Source of the DNA: Diphasiastrum complanatum
Taxonomy: Eukaryota; Streptophyta; Lycopodiopsida; Lycopodiales; Lycopodiaceae
Direction of reading: 5' to 3'
Length of the DNA stretch: 64,000 nucleotides
NCBI GenBank assembly: GCA_029204225.1
Contig: CM055097.1
Location: 37,622,976-37,686,975, forward strand
Each line of letters opens with the position of its first letter. Within the stretch, counting starts at the first letter, position 1. Both the position numbers and the translations under genes were made by a program. Below, piece by piece: positions 33,255 to 43,164 of the stretch. The notes under the pieces were generated by a model that did not search any database, had not been told where the DNA came from, and saw only the letters and a program-made list of their open reading frames with translations.

Positions 33255-34468
33255 TTCTTACATAATCCAATGCAAATAAAAGCATTTACTTCTACTCATT
33301 CAATACTTATTGTTTGTAAGCTCAATCCAAGCCTACTTATTGCAAGCTCAATCCAAGCTTAAGAGAAAACTACACCAAGCAATTTTCTACTTTTGCCTCA
33401 ATCCAAAGCAAAAATCAAAACAAATCTTTATGTAAACTTTAATTAACTACTTCAAGCTAATGTTTACATAAAGTTCCCATTCCAATTCCATTTCCATTTG
33501 TCCTTTCAAATTCAACACAAATTTTCACATTTCTCACTTTCCCAGTTCTTCAAATCCATGAAACTAGTGACTAGAAATGGAAAACTAATGAAGTTCTATG
33601 AAAACTTCACTTTTTAGATCTGTTTTTCAGATTTACAGGTCTGAAAATTAGAACTTCAAAATGACAAAAAATAGAACTTCAAAACTTTTTTGATGCATAA
33701 AGTTACACTATCTTTTCCTTCCTACATTGCCAATAACATCAAACTAGTAGGTAGAAAGGTATAACTAGCAGCCTACAATATTAGGACTATTCTAGGTCCT
33801 TAAGTGAGTATGGCCATAACACAAAACTGGATCTAGCCCCCAAGCCATGCCATGTGAAGCAAGACGAGAACAGAGAAACTGGTGACCTAAACCCAATATG
33901 TCGACGGGAGAATCCCTACCTCATTATATAGAGAGTAGAGTCATGTGCATGAAACCATGCAATCCCCATGCAGGTCAACTATAAATAGATCACATCCCTT
34001 CATGCAGTCCTCCTGCCTATATCTGTCACACAGACATGCAATACTCCATATGTCTCAATTAGAGTGTCTGGGACCTCTCAAGGTTATTAGTCACAAACTG
34101 GCCTCGACATTGAATTAAATCTCGGTCGACTTACCATATTAGGACTATTCCAGGTCCTTAACTGAATATGGCCATAACACTATGACTCTTTGAATGCTTT
34201 TTTTATGGGAGTTGGAAACTCAATGGACCCCTTGGAAGTGCGCCCTCTTACTAAGTCCCATTGCCCAAGTTGTGCTTGTATAGTTTGGGATAAGGTATCA
34301 TGTTCTTTTATTGAGTATAGGACAAGAATCCGATGAATTATGATTAATGAATCATAGTTCAGATTCTAGTTATACTTGATCAATAAAGTAATATGGTTCA
34401 AGGTTGAGGCCCAAGGTTTAGAAAAATAGCCAATACGTCCATGGTAATGACTTTCCAACACCTCACTA

Positions 34469-34700
34469 GGTTCCATACCTCCGACCAAGACATAGACACA
34501 TACCTACTCTTAACCAAGGACACTAGTACCTTAATCTAAAGGCACATACCCTTAATCCTAAGGGTACCTCTTATCCAAGGGTAACTTGGTTCCATACCTC
34601 CGACCAAGGTATAGTCAGTACTTCTCTGCTTTTATCCAAAGGCACCTACCCTTGATCCTAAGGGTACCTCTTATCCAAGGATAACTTGTCATTTAGCCCC
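34469..34700 (+). repeat. Tandem repeat, period 119 bp
   Basis: GGTTCCATACCTCCGACCAAG begins at 34469 and again at 34588. Inside each unit is AAGGCAC(A/C)TACCCTT followed by AGGGTACCTCTTATCCAAGG. Two units are present, the second incomplete. Confidence 0.8.
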
Positions 34701-34792
34701 CAACACTAAATGGACATGTAGGGGTCATTGAAGTACTGCTAGTTACATAGGTATGTAACAACGAAACTGTTGACGAGCATCTTATCCAGCAA

Positions 34793-36310
34793 AATGAACA
34801 TCTCTATTGGAGAGTTCCTTCGACTTGCACCTCAAACAAAGGTTGTCTTGTCAAATTGGCTGAACACTTAATCGGACAATGTTCTGAATGTAGGAGTGGC
34901 TTGGGAGAGTGAGCAGCACAATATCACTCTTTCTATCAAGCACAAACTCTTCAGAGAAGAAGCTGCAGTTGTAGATGGAGGATCGGGTGTCAACCTTATC
35001 TCCACTCCTTTGTATGAGAAGTGGAATCAACAAGGCCTGAAAGCTGCAAAGTTCGCCATCAAACTAGTTGATCAATCATGTGTGCGGCCGAAGAGGATTG
35101 TAGAAGACATTCTAGTCAAGATAGCGGGGGTACAATTTGTCATTACATTTGTGGTGATGGACATTCCTGAAACGCCCAATGCCTACCGAATTTTATTGGG
35201 ACGACCTTGGTTGCAAATTGCACAAGTAGTTCATGATTGGGGGACCAACAAAATCACATTTGAGAACAGAGAGCCGTCCAGTAAAGGTGGATGCCTCCAC
35301 ATGGACAGTGAAGCCTATACCACCCAAAGCTAATGACACTTCTTCCACAACGGACCATAGAATCGATCGTCCGAAAGCCTCAATGGGTGTTCATTATTAT
35401 TCACAAACAGATACCGTGTTGTGGACAGATGCATTGCAACAGTTGACTATATGGCTGGGCATACATGTCATCCTGAACCAGATTCATATTCATAACCCAG
35501 CGAATCACCACCAAGAGGATTCACCCTAGACACGCCAATCTCCTATGGGGTGAACATGATAAACATAGCATGGGGTTCCGAAACTTGTTGAAGATGATTT
35601 AGTTCCTTGGCAACATGCATTGTCCCACGACAAGGAAGCTGTTCTGACAGATGAGCAAATCCTACACCACATGGATTCTACACATTATGGAGTTCAACGA
35701 ATACCAGCTCAACCACCTCATAAATCTCAACATGCTAAAGTCTCAAAGATGCCACCACCGAAAGCACCTATACCAAAGAAAAATCAACAAAGGCAAAGAT
35801 ACGATCAAGTGATCAAGTGGAGAGATTTACCCGAAGAAACTATAGCAACAATGGATGAAGACATTCGGAACCATGTGGCAAATGTCAAAGGACCTCAACT
35901 AGAGACAATGAACAAAGAAACAATAGCAACCAACAACAATATACGAGACAAGAAGAAAGTTGCTGAATCGCATGCTCAAGGGTCATCCAACCAAGCTTCG
36001 ACATCAGCTTCAGAAATGTCAGAAGCAATGCATAAGCTATCACTCACGAATTGAACTAAGATCCTTTTGAAGGAAGAAACGGGTAAGACACCAGTCCATG
36101 ATGTGCCAGAAAACTTCAAGAGTTATACCTTGGATGACGTGGTGATCATGATGGCCAAAGCACAACGGGAACTGATGCAAATCAGGAAAAAGAAGGACAA
36201 ATCTATGAGGGACCGGCACGCACTCAACTGATGTATCTAGCAGAGCCAGGTAAAGCATGTGCATAATACTGATGCATCAAAGTATGCTATAGGAGCAGTA
36301 TTTGTTGGAA
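34793..36310 (+). pseudogene. Gypsy protease-containing polyprotein relic
   Basis: MNISIGEFLRLAPQTKVVL leads past a stop at about 34867 into the retropepsin: AAVVDGGSGVNLISTPLYEK (DGGS where DSGA/DTGA is usual), ITFVVMDIPE, and RILLGRPWLQIAQVVHDW. A long hydrophilic region rich in Pro, Gln and Lys runs from 35335 to 36230 with stops near 35526, 36052 and 36229. The sequence then jumps to TDASKYAIGAVFVG (36268-36309), an RNase H start, so RT is deleted. Without an active-site Ser/Thr the protease may never have worked in this copy. Confidence 0.78.
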
Positions 36311-37255
36311 ATTAAGCCCACAGTTGTCTCCTTGGTGAATGATTGTTTCTATTTCAAGATTCTTCATGCACGTTTATTGATCGTTGATCTAGGGTAAGGT
36401 GAAACCAACTTTGATTCTACATCTGCTCATCTGATACCTGCAAGAATCATAACTTAGATAGCCAAATTTTTCGAAGAACGTCTACAACGGGCTTTCGGCT
36501 GATCTCTGGCAAAGGGTAACCAATCCTATCATATTTCATGTTCAAATATTAAGTTCAATTATTTGAAGATCATTGACGACTTGCCCATCTTCAAATACTT
36601 CCACGAATTAGCATTTAGAACAACTCTGCAGAAATATACTAAGTGTCGCAACAGTTTGCAGAAATACACTAAGTGTCGCAACAGTCTACAGAAATACACT
36701 AAGTGTCATTACAGTCTGCAGAAATGAACTATGTTTTTAACAGTGTCGACTTTTTTTGAAATGCGATAGTGTCGGCTTTTTTCGAAATGCGACAGTGTCG
36801 GCTTTTCCCGAAATGCGACACTTTAGCATAGTTCAACAGTTCAGCTATTTTCAACAGTGTTGGCTATTTGCGACAGTGTCGGCTTTTTGCCTTCAGCTTC
36901 TTTCTTTCAACTATTTGAAGAAGTTAGACTGTTTTAAGGGCACCTTCGTCTTTTTAAGGGCACTGTCATCTTTTTAAGGGCACTATTTTTCACAAAATCT
37001 CGAAGAGAGAAAAATCTCGACAGTTGTCTATCATAAACGAGGAACTTTCCCAGCCACTAACCAAAAATGCAAAGTGAGAGAAAGCCACTTCACGTAAAAT
37101 GCGAAGTGAGAGAATTTGCGACGTCCTTGTCCGCGTCAACATTTCCTGATTCGTTGACCGTATATACTATGTACAGTTGTCACAAAAGCCAAATACTTCC
37201 AAGTACAACGGCTTATCACGTTGGGTGGTGTAATTAATACATGGATGAATTCTAT
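36304..37255 (+). repeat. LTR-like segment with stacked minisatellites
   Basis: Starts TGTTGGAAATTAAGCCC immediately at the end of the RNase H scrap. It contains four 30-bp units (36628, 36658, 36688, 36718: GCAGAAATACACTAAGTGTC...), three 26-bp units (36744, 36770, 36796: TGTCGGCTTTTTTCGAAATG...), three 20-bp units (36936, 36956, 36976: AAGGGCACCTTCGTC...), and a pair of CAAAGTGAGAGAA-like motifs near 37070. The right end is uncertain. Confidence 0.7.
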
Positions 37256-37280
37256 AAATGGATCATCCAAGCACACTCTA

Positions 37281-37560
37281 CGTGAAATGATTTACCGAGT
37301 ATGCAGCTTACAATAGAGATCAATTCATCTATCTCAAAGATTCAAGCACCATACGTGTAGAAGGCAAAGGGACAGTCAAGATCACGTTCAAAAATGATCT
37401 TTCTACTTATGTCACCAATGTTCTTCATGTACCTCAGTTGTCAAAGAACCTGTTGTCAGTTTCTAAGATGATTGATGAGGGCTACACTGTTACTTTCTCA
37501 TTTGAGCAGTGTACAATCTTCGATGAAGATACTACTCTAGAGGGCTACGATGTCTATGTG
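37281..37560 (+). pseudogene. Ty1/copia protease to pre-integrase fragment
   Basis: Reads STIRVEGKGTVKITFKND, VTNVLHVPQLSKNLLSVSKM and TFSFEQCTIFDED, the region between the copia protease active site and the GAG-pre-integrase domain. About 80 codons survive. Both sides are unrelated. Confidence 0.8.
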
Positions 37561-37584
37561 ATTGATCCATGGATTTAGGATTGG

Positions 37585-37700
37585 CAATAAAATACTATTC
37601 TTCATGATAATTTTTCTCCAAGCAAGTGCCCTGTAAGTGGAAATTTGATTCCTATTACTGTGATTTTTATCGGTTTAACTCTGGAGTAGAAATATTCCTA
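37585..37700 (+). repeat. Copy of the ~110-bp repeat also at 57811-58030
   Basis: GGCAATAAAATACTATTCTT...AGTGCCCTGTAAGTGGAA matches the reverse complement of each unit of the tandem pair at 57811-57922 and 57923-58030. Probably part of an LTR. Confidence 0.7.
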
Positions 37701-38147
37701 GTAAATTGAGTTAAATGGTGTTTATGGTTCTCCCTTGTTGACTCGGTGGAGCACCGATAGGCTTGTCCTCAATGATTTTGATTATTAAGATTGGGCAAAC
37801 TAAAGCTTTTGAGATACTTGTTAAAGTGAATTAAATGGCATAAGATTATAATATTTGGAGGTAGCTCTATATTTGATAAGAAAATAAGTATTGAATATTG
37901 TAAAAGAGTACCCGAATCCAAATTTTATGGATTTTCCATTAGTTTCAGGCAACTTTAACGAAGTAATACTTAAGTTAGTGTAGTCAAAAGGGTAGTAACC
38001 TAGTATTTATTTGTGTCAAAGGAGTTTTCGATGCCTTCGCTGATGAAATTTTTTAAAGCGACCAAAAAATTTAAGGGAGGAAGAAAATGAGACAGCTGAG
38101 AGGGTAAATTGATTGTGTTATGTAATTTGGATTAGTAAATATATAAA

Positions 38148-38650
38148 ATTGCATAGCACCGGTTTTTCAGATTCATTTAGTTGAATTTTTTTTCAAATGT
38201 CTATAGGACAATGAGTTGACCCTATTTAATATTGGAAATTGTGGAACAAGAATGACACTTGGTTCACATTTGTACTGTAAAGAGTCTTATTTCTAAGAGT
38301 TGGAACTCTCAGATGGTAGGAATTCGGGAATGATAGTACCAACTAGATGGGTTGTTTTATGTGACGGAGAAAACCATGTGCAGATTTTTGTTATATCACA
38401 ATTTTGACAATGGATTATAGTGATCCATTAGGAACAAATATGGGGACACTCCAGTATTTGGTGGAATAGGTATGTGCATATCTGGTATAGGAAATTCAGA
38501 TGGAGTTTTTAAGATCTCTAGATTATCAGATATTGCAGTTAATGATCTTCTTGAAGGAATAGAATTACTTGTACCATTTTGGATATAGATATTAGATATC
38601 TATTGGTATATACTTCAATTGTTTGGAAATTTCTTTTAAATGAAAAATTC
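38148..38650 (+). repeat. Dispersed repeat, copy 1
   Basis: Matches 63466-64000 in the same orientation: AAATTGCATA..(A/G)CCGGTTTTT, TAAGAGTTGGAACTCT.AGATGG, ATAGGAAAT.CA.ATGGA.TTTT, GATATTGGATATCTATT. A short third copy, reverse-complemented, is at about 49090-49185. Likely an LTR or untranslated region of one family. Confidence 0.78.
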
Positions 38651-39384
38651 AATGGTGGAAGTATTTTTTGGAAATGGTTAAAGATTGGATCATATGTTGG
38701 ATATAGGATGGTTTGGTAATTTTTTTTATTTCTGTTGTGCAGATCTAAAAGCAAAGAACTTTCTTGGAGAGAAAACTGATGGTATGGGACATTAGTGATT
38801 TCAAACGAGAATTCTTGTGCGAGAATCATCTGTAGACCAGTGGTTAGTATTTACATTATTAGTAATGCTAATAGTTGAAACCATTGGTTAAATTTGTTTA
38901 GGGTATCTAGAGAGGTTATGAGATATAGATCCGGATCCCCCAAAGGTATCTCATAAATTCCAAATCAAAAATCCTTAAGTTTTTCATTTCTCACTTTTAA
39001 AGAACCCTTACTTCTTTTGAATTTCATAAATATGGACCTCACACTAAAATTAATATGATCCTTCTAGTATGGAAAATTCTTTTCTAAACGACTGTTTATA
39101 ATCATATAAATTACTACTTGGATAAGGCTCGGAATTTGAAATGTTCCAGGATGTGGTATTTCAATTTCTTAATCTCGGACTGTCTCTTATGCATAGATAG
39201 TGCTCAAATAGATTATAGTTACTATCACTCGTATTGAGAATACTTAGAAGAAAAGTCCTATGTATGAGTGAATCCTATTTGGATGGCACTTATTATTGAC
39301 TTTTTTTACGATTCTGAGATTTTCATTTATCATCTCTCCGGAAAAACCTTTATAAGAAATTGAGAATTTCTTTTAGTCCACTAT

Positions 39385-39771
39385 TGTAACTATGTTCCTT
39401 GAAGAAAGAGCCTTAGTATGGTGGGATGACCTAGTTGCAAAAGGCAATCAACCTTGTACATGGGATGCTTTTTGCATAGTTTTTAGGGAATACTTCCTAC
39501 CACTATTAGATGACTATGAACACTTTCAAAAGCTGAGTCATTTAACAATGAATAAAGGTTTGGAACAATTTATTCAAGATTTTCATGAGTACCTGAATCC
39601 ACTTTATAGTGACATTCCATCAAAGGTGCAAATGTTAATCTTTATTGATGGGTTCCCAAAAGATTACCAAGTGGATGTTCGTAGGAACCATCCAAAAACC
39701 CTAGAGGATGCTATTAGGGCTGCAAAGTATTTTGATGACACACCTAAGCCATCTAGGGGTCACCAGCCTAT
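39385..39771 (+). pseudogene. Gypsy gag capsid fragment, cut by an LTR
   Basis: FLEERALVWWDDLVAKGN, then WDAFCIVFREYFLPL, then FIQDFHEYLNPLY and FIDGFPKDYQVDVRRNHPKTLEDA form a retrotrans_gag domain. Its frame runs into the LTR at 39772, so an element inserted into this gag. The remainder is not seen beyond the LTR element because the far side is also rearranged. Confidence 0.85.
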
Positions 39772-40897
39772 TGACAAATTCTCTGTCTTAGAATTTGTTA
39801 ACTAGTTCTTTGTTTCGTTACTTCTTTTGCAGCTTTTTTATAGCTTTAACAGCTTGGTATTCTGCCTGTCAACAGAGACTGGTCTATCTTGTTTTAAGGC
39901 CCAGATTAGGCAGAAGGGGCTGATAATCATTGTAGTATTGTCCTGCCTATCAGAGGACATCCGGATGGGTCTCTCTTGAACTGAATGCACATGCATAATC
40001 AACCAAAATGCAAGCCAATGTGTTCAACAAATGATCTACGTTACTGCTCAGTTGAACAACGATGGATTCCTACTTCTACTTTGCTGCAAAATGAACTGAA
40101 ATCAGATCCTAAGCACTACTATACTTGCATAAATTGACAAAACAAGAAACAAGAATTAATCCACAACATGTTAGAAGTCCAAGAATCAAGAAACCAACCA
40201 GTCTTTTGATTCTTGGACATCCCAAGAACATCAAGAACTAGAATGTTAGAGGATATGCAAGATTTATGCCACATTTCTAGCCTATTTAGTTTACTTGAAT
40301 GCTGATTCCTACATTAATTCACAACAAGAAATAAAAACTAATCCACAACTAGAAAAACAAGAAAACTAATCCACTCTAGATCCACAATCACACACAACAT
40401 GAATGGAAGGGCATGATCATAGGGGCATCACTCAAGAAAACCATCATGATCAAGGAGCTCAATGGATGCATCTAACTCATGGAGGCTCTTCTCATTTCAG
40501 CATGGAGTTGATAAAATACACAAAAAGCTCCTCTTCACAAAGAGGGAGTCTCTTAAATAAGCAAGAGAGCTCCTTAGGTGGCATCCTAGTGAAATTTCCA
40601 CATTTCACAAACTACAAGTGAAATAATGCTCTCCACTAGAGGTCACCATCAAAAGGTGGCTCACTCTACCTTCTTTAAGAGAGTTCTACTTGCATTTATT
40701 ACATTTGCCTAGAAATACTAGTTCCTACATGGTCATTCCAGCTTTCGGGATTCACCTTACACAATTCTTGCTTGTCATTACTACTAGTATTTCTCGGCTC
40801 TCAGTCTTCATTCGTCTGTCTTCTCAGAGACCTCCTCGGTCTAAGATGAGAGGTGCTCTGTCCGAGTATCTTGGGGATTCGTCAGAATCAGCCAACA
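39772..40897 (-). repeat. 3' LTR of the non-autonomous gypsy element
   Basis: Plus-strand limits TGACAAATTC and CAGCCAACA give TG...CA on the minus strand. The first ~520 bp are repeated at 42611-43160. A 24322-start LTR shares the other half. Confidence 0.8.
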
Positions 40898-42610
40898 TCA
40901 TCCCACCCCTAATGTGTTGCAAGACCCACTGCAACTCATATTGGACGATGTCGTTCCGCTTCCGCATTGGTGTCTTCAATTGGCATTGGAAAAGCGTAGA
41001 TCATTGTTTGCTTGCATAAAACCAAGTGTTTATTGTTGTCAGTCTTTATCAAAAATTGTTTTCACAAATTGTTGCAATTTAACCAGAATGTCTTATTGTT
41101 GTAATGGGTTGACATTCTCAAAATTTGGAGAGCTCTCAGCAACTTCACAACTCTACATGCATGAGTGCTTCTCGTGTGTCTTCCTTCTTACCACTTGTAT
41201 CTGCCATTGACGGTTTCATCTTTGGTTTCTTGGCAGGTTCTAACTTCTGGGAGGTCTGTATCCTCCATTTATTTCTGGGTGTCTTCGTAGTTCTTCGCTC
41301 AGTTGAAGTCCCAGCCTTAAGGAAAACCTTCGATCTACAGGTTGCACAAACTTTGATTATCAATCTCAAAGGAATGGACTCATTCATCAAAATTTTGGTG
41401 GTAGAAACAGTTTTGGATGGACGGTTTGGTAACGGTAAGGAAACATGATGAAGGCCTGGTGGAAGGGTGAACGCACTGATAGTTCTACAGTTGTAGCCTT
41501 GGACCCTTGCAATGTCGAGCTTTGACCACCACTTGCTGGGTGAGGATCTCACTTTATTTGTAGGTTCACGGTTGTCTTCATCTTTCTTTTTTTCTACAGC
41601 TCTTTCTTTTGATCCATTACTTTTGGATCTCTTTGGGCTTCATACGAGAGGATTCAACTATCATTGCTCCAAAACGTTTCTTTTGATCAAGGTTGATCTG
41701 ACTCATCTGTTGCTTGAGTTTTGTCCTTTCCTCCTCAGCTTCTTTGCTTAATTTATGATGTCTTCTAGCTGCTTCGCCTGCTTTTGTAGGTATTCTTTTG
41801 GCTAATCATCCATTGTAGGTGGCAGTTAGTCTCCGCAAGACACTTGCAATGATCCATTAGCTACTTCGGTAAGACTATCAAAACTCAGAATTTCTCAGAA
41901 GAACAATGAACTGATAATAAACAGACACGTGGAAGGAAGGGTGGTGGTGACAACTGTAGATGGTGTGAACGATAGGCATGAGAATGGGTGCATAAGTATG
42001 GTAAGAGGTCGGTTGAAGAAGGAGACTGATTTTCCAATGCTTGTGGGATCTTCATCGTGACTGGGATACTTCTTCTGATCGAGTCGCTTTGGATTGCCCA
42101 TCTGTCTTTTTAGCCTTGTTGTTGTCGACTTTGGGTTTGTGACCTTGGCTGTAAATCTTGTTGGTGTTGTTGTTGGCAGCGTAACTGCTCTAGTGGATCC
42201 AAGTAGATCCACTCTATCCCCCCCCAAAAAAAAATATATGTTGGTGGGGATGTTGTTGTTGGTAACTGTTCGGCGTGTGGAACACGTAGTTGAAACACGT
42301 TGAACATGGGACTAGACTAAAGATTGAACAAATTTTAACTCAATATTTTGCAGTATTTTGAGATATGAAAATTTGACAACTAATTGATAAAATCAAAATT
42401 CTACAACTTGTTGTAGTTGACTTCAAGATGAATATGGCAATGAGATGTAGGAATCAACTCGGATGTGATATGTACTTCTCATATTTCTCAAAAATTCTAA
42501 ACTGCTATACAAGGTAATCAGAAGATGGATAGATGAATGAAAATGTGTATTGTTGCAGCTACAGGCATAAATGATGTGTGTTAGTACAAGCGACAACGAG
42601 TGCCAAATGT

Positions 42611-43160
42611 TGACAAATTCTCTGTCTTAGAATCTGTTAACTAGTTCTTTGTTTCGTTACTTCTTTTGCCGCTTGTTTTACAACTTTAACAACTTGGTAT
42701 TCTGCCTGTCAGCAAAGACTGTGGGCACTTCTTGAGATTATCTTTCTTGTTTTAAGGCCCAAATTAGGCAGAAGGGGCTGATAATCATTGTAGTATTGTC
42801 CTCCCTGTCAAAGGACATACAGATGGGTCTCTCTTGAATTGAATGCACATGCATAATCAACCAAAATGCAAGCCAATGCGTTCAACAAATGATCTATGTT
42901 ACTGCTCAGTTGAACAATGATGGATTCCTACTTCTACTTTGCTACAAAATGAACTGAAATCAGATCCTAAGCACTACTATATAAACTGACAAAACAAGAA
43001 ACAGTAACTAATCTACAGCATGTTAGAAGTCCAAGAATCAAGAAACCAACTAGTCTTTTGATTCTTGGACATCCCAAAAATATCAAGAACTAGAATGTTA
43101 GAGGATATGCAAGATTTATGCCACATTTCTAGCCTATTTAGTTTACTTGAATGCTGAATC
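42611..43160 (-). repeat. 5' LTR (truncated) of the non-autonomous gypsy element
   Basis: Starts with TGACAAATTCTCTGTC like 39772 and matches to TTTAGTTTACTTGAATGCTG, where the sequence switches to the end of a copia LTR. Contains a small insertion (GGGCACTTCTTGAGA near 42723) absent from the other LTR. Confidence 0.8.
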
Positions 43161-43164
43161 TGAG

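Larger units (their letters stand above)
32129..34048. repeat. Large inverted repeat, arms about 219 bp, 1.5 kb loop
   Basis: 32129-32347 is nearly identical to the reverse complement of 33830-34048 (about eight differences by eye). Each arm holds CTATTTATAG and CTATATAATGAGG TATA-like motifs, so the arms may be LTR or promoter segments. The right arm is flanked by a ~44-bp direct repeat (33779-33822 and 34137-34181, TATTAGGACTATTC...). The loop contains gypsy gag and protease relics in opposite orientations. Confidence 0.88.
39772..43160 (-). mobile_element. Minus-strand gypsy element with an apparently non-coding interior
   Basis: A complete LTR (39772-40897, 1126 bp; minus-strand start TGTTGGCTGATTC) and a partial same-orientation LTR (42611-about 43160) flank 1.7 kb. 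The purine tract AGGGGTGGGATGA (minus) abuts the first LTR. TTTGGCACTCGTTGTC (minus, about 42608-42593) lies at the primer-site position and resembles the TTTGGCGCCGTTG site of Athila/Tat elements. The interior has no RT, protease or integrase; frames there (for example 41145-41552 and 41895-42227, minus) are basic and unrecognised. This suits a large non-autonomous derivative. The 5' LTR is cut by copia sequence near 43165. Confidence 0.78.

Noticed and set aside
36628-36821. CRISPR-like array of regularly spaced repeats
   Set aside because: Units are contiguous minisatellites with no spacers, in a eukaryotic LTR-like context.
41125-41751. Plus-strand frames with hydrophobic Phe/Leu-rich translations resembling membrane proteins
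   Set aside because: They are antisense to basic minus-strand frames of the gypsy interior. Apparent hydrophobicity comes from reading Lys/Arg-rich codons backwards.
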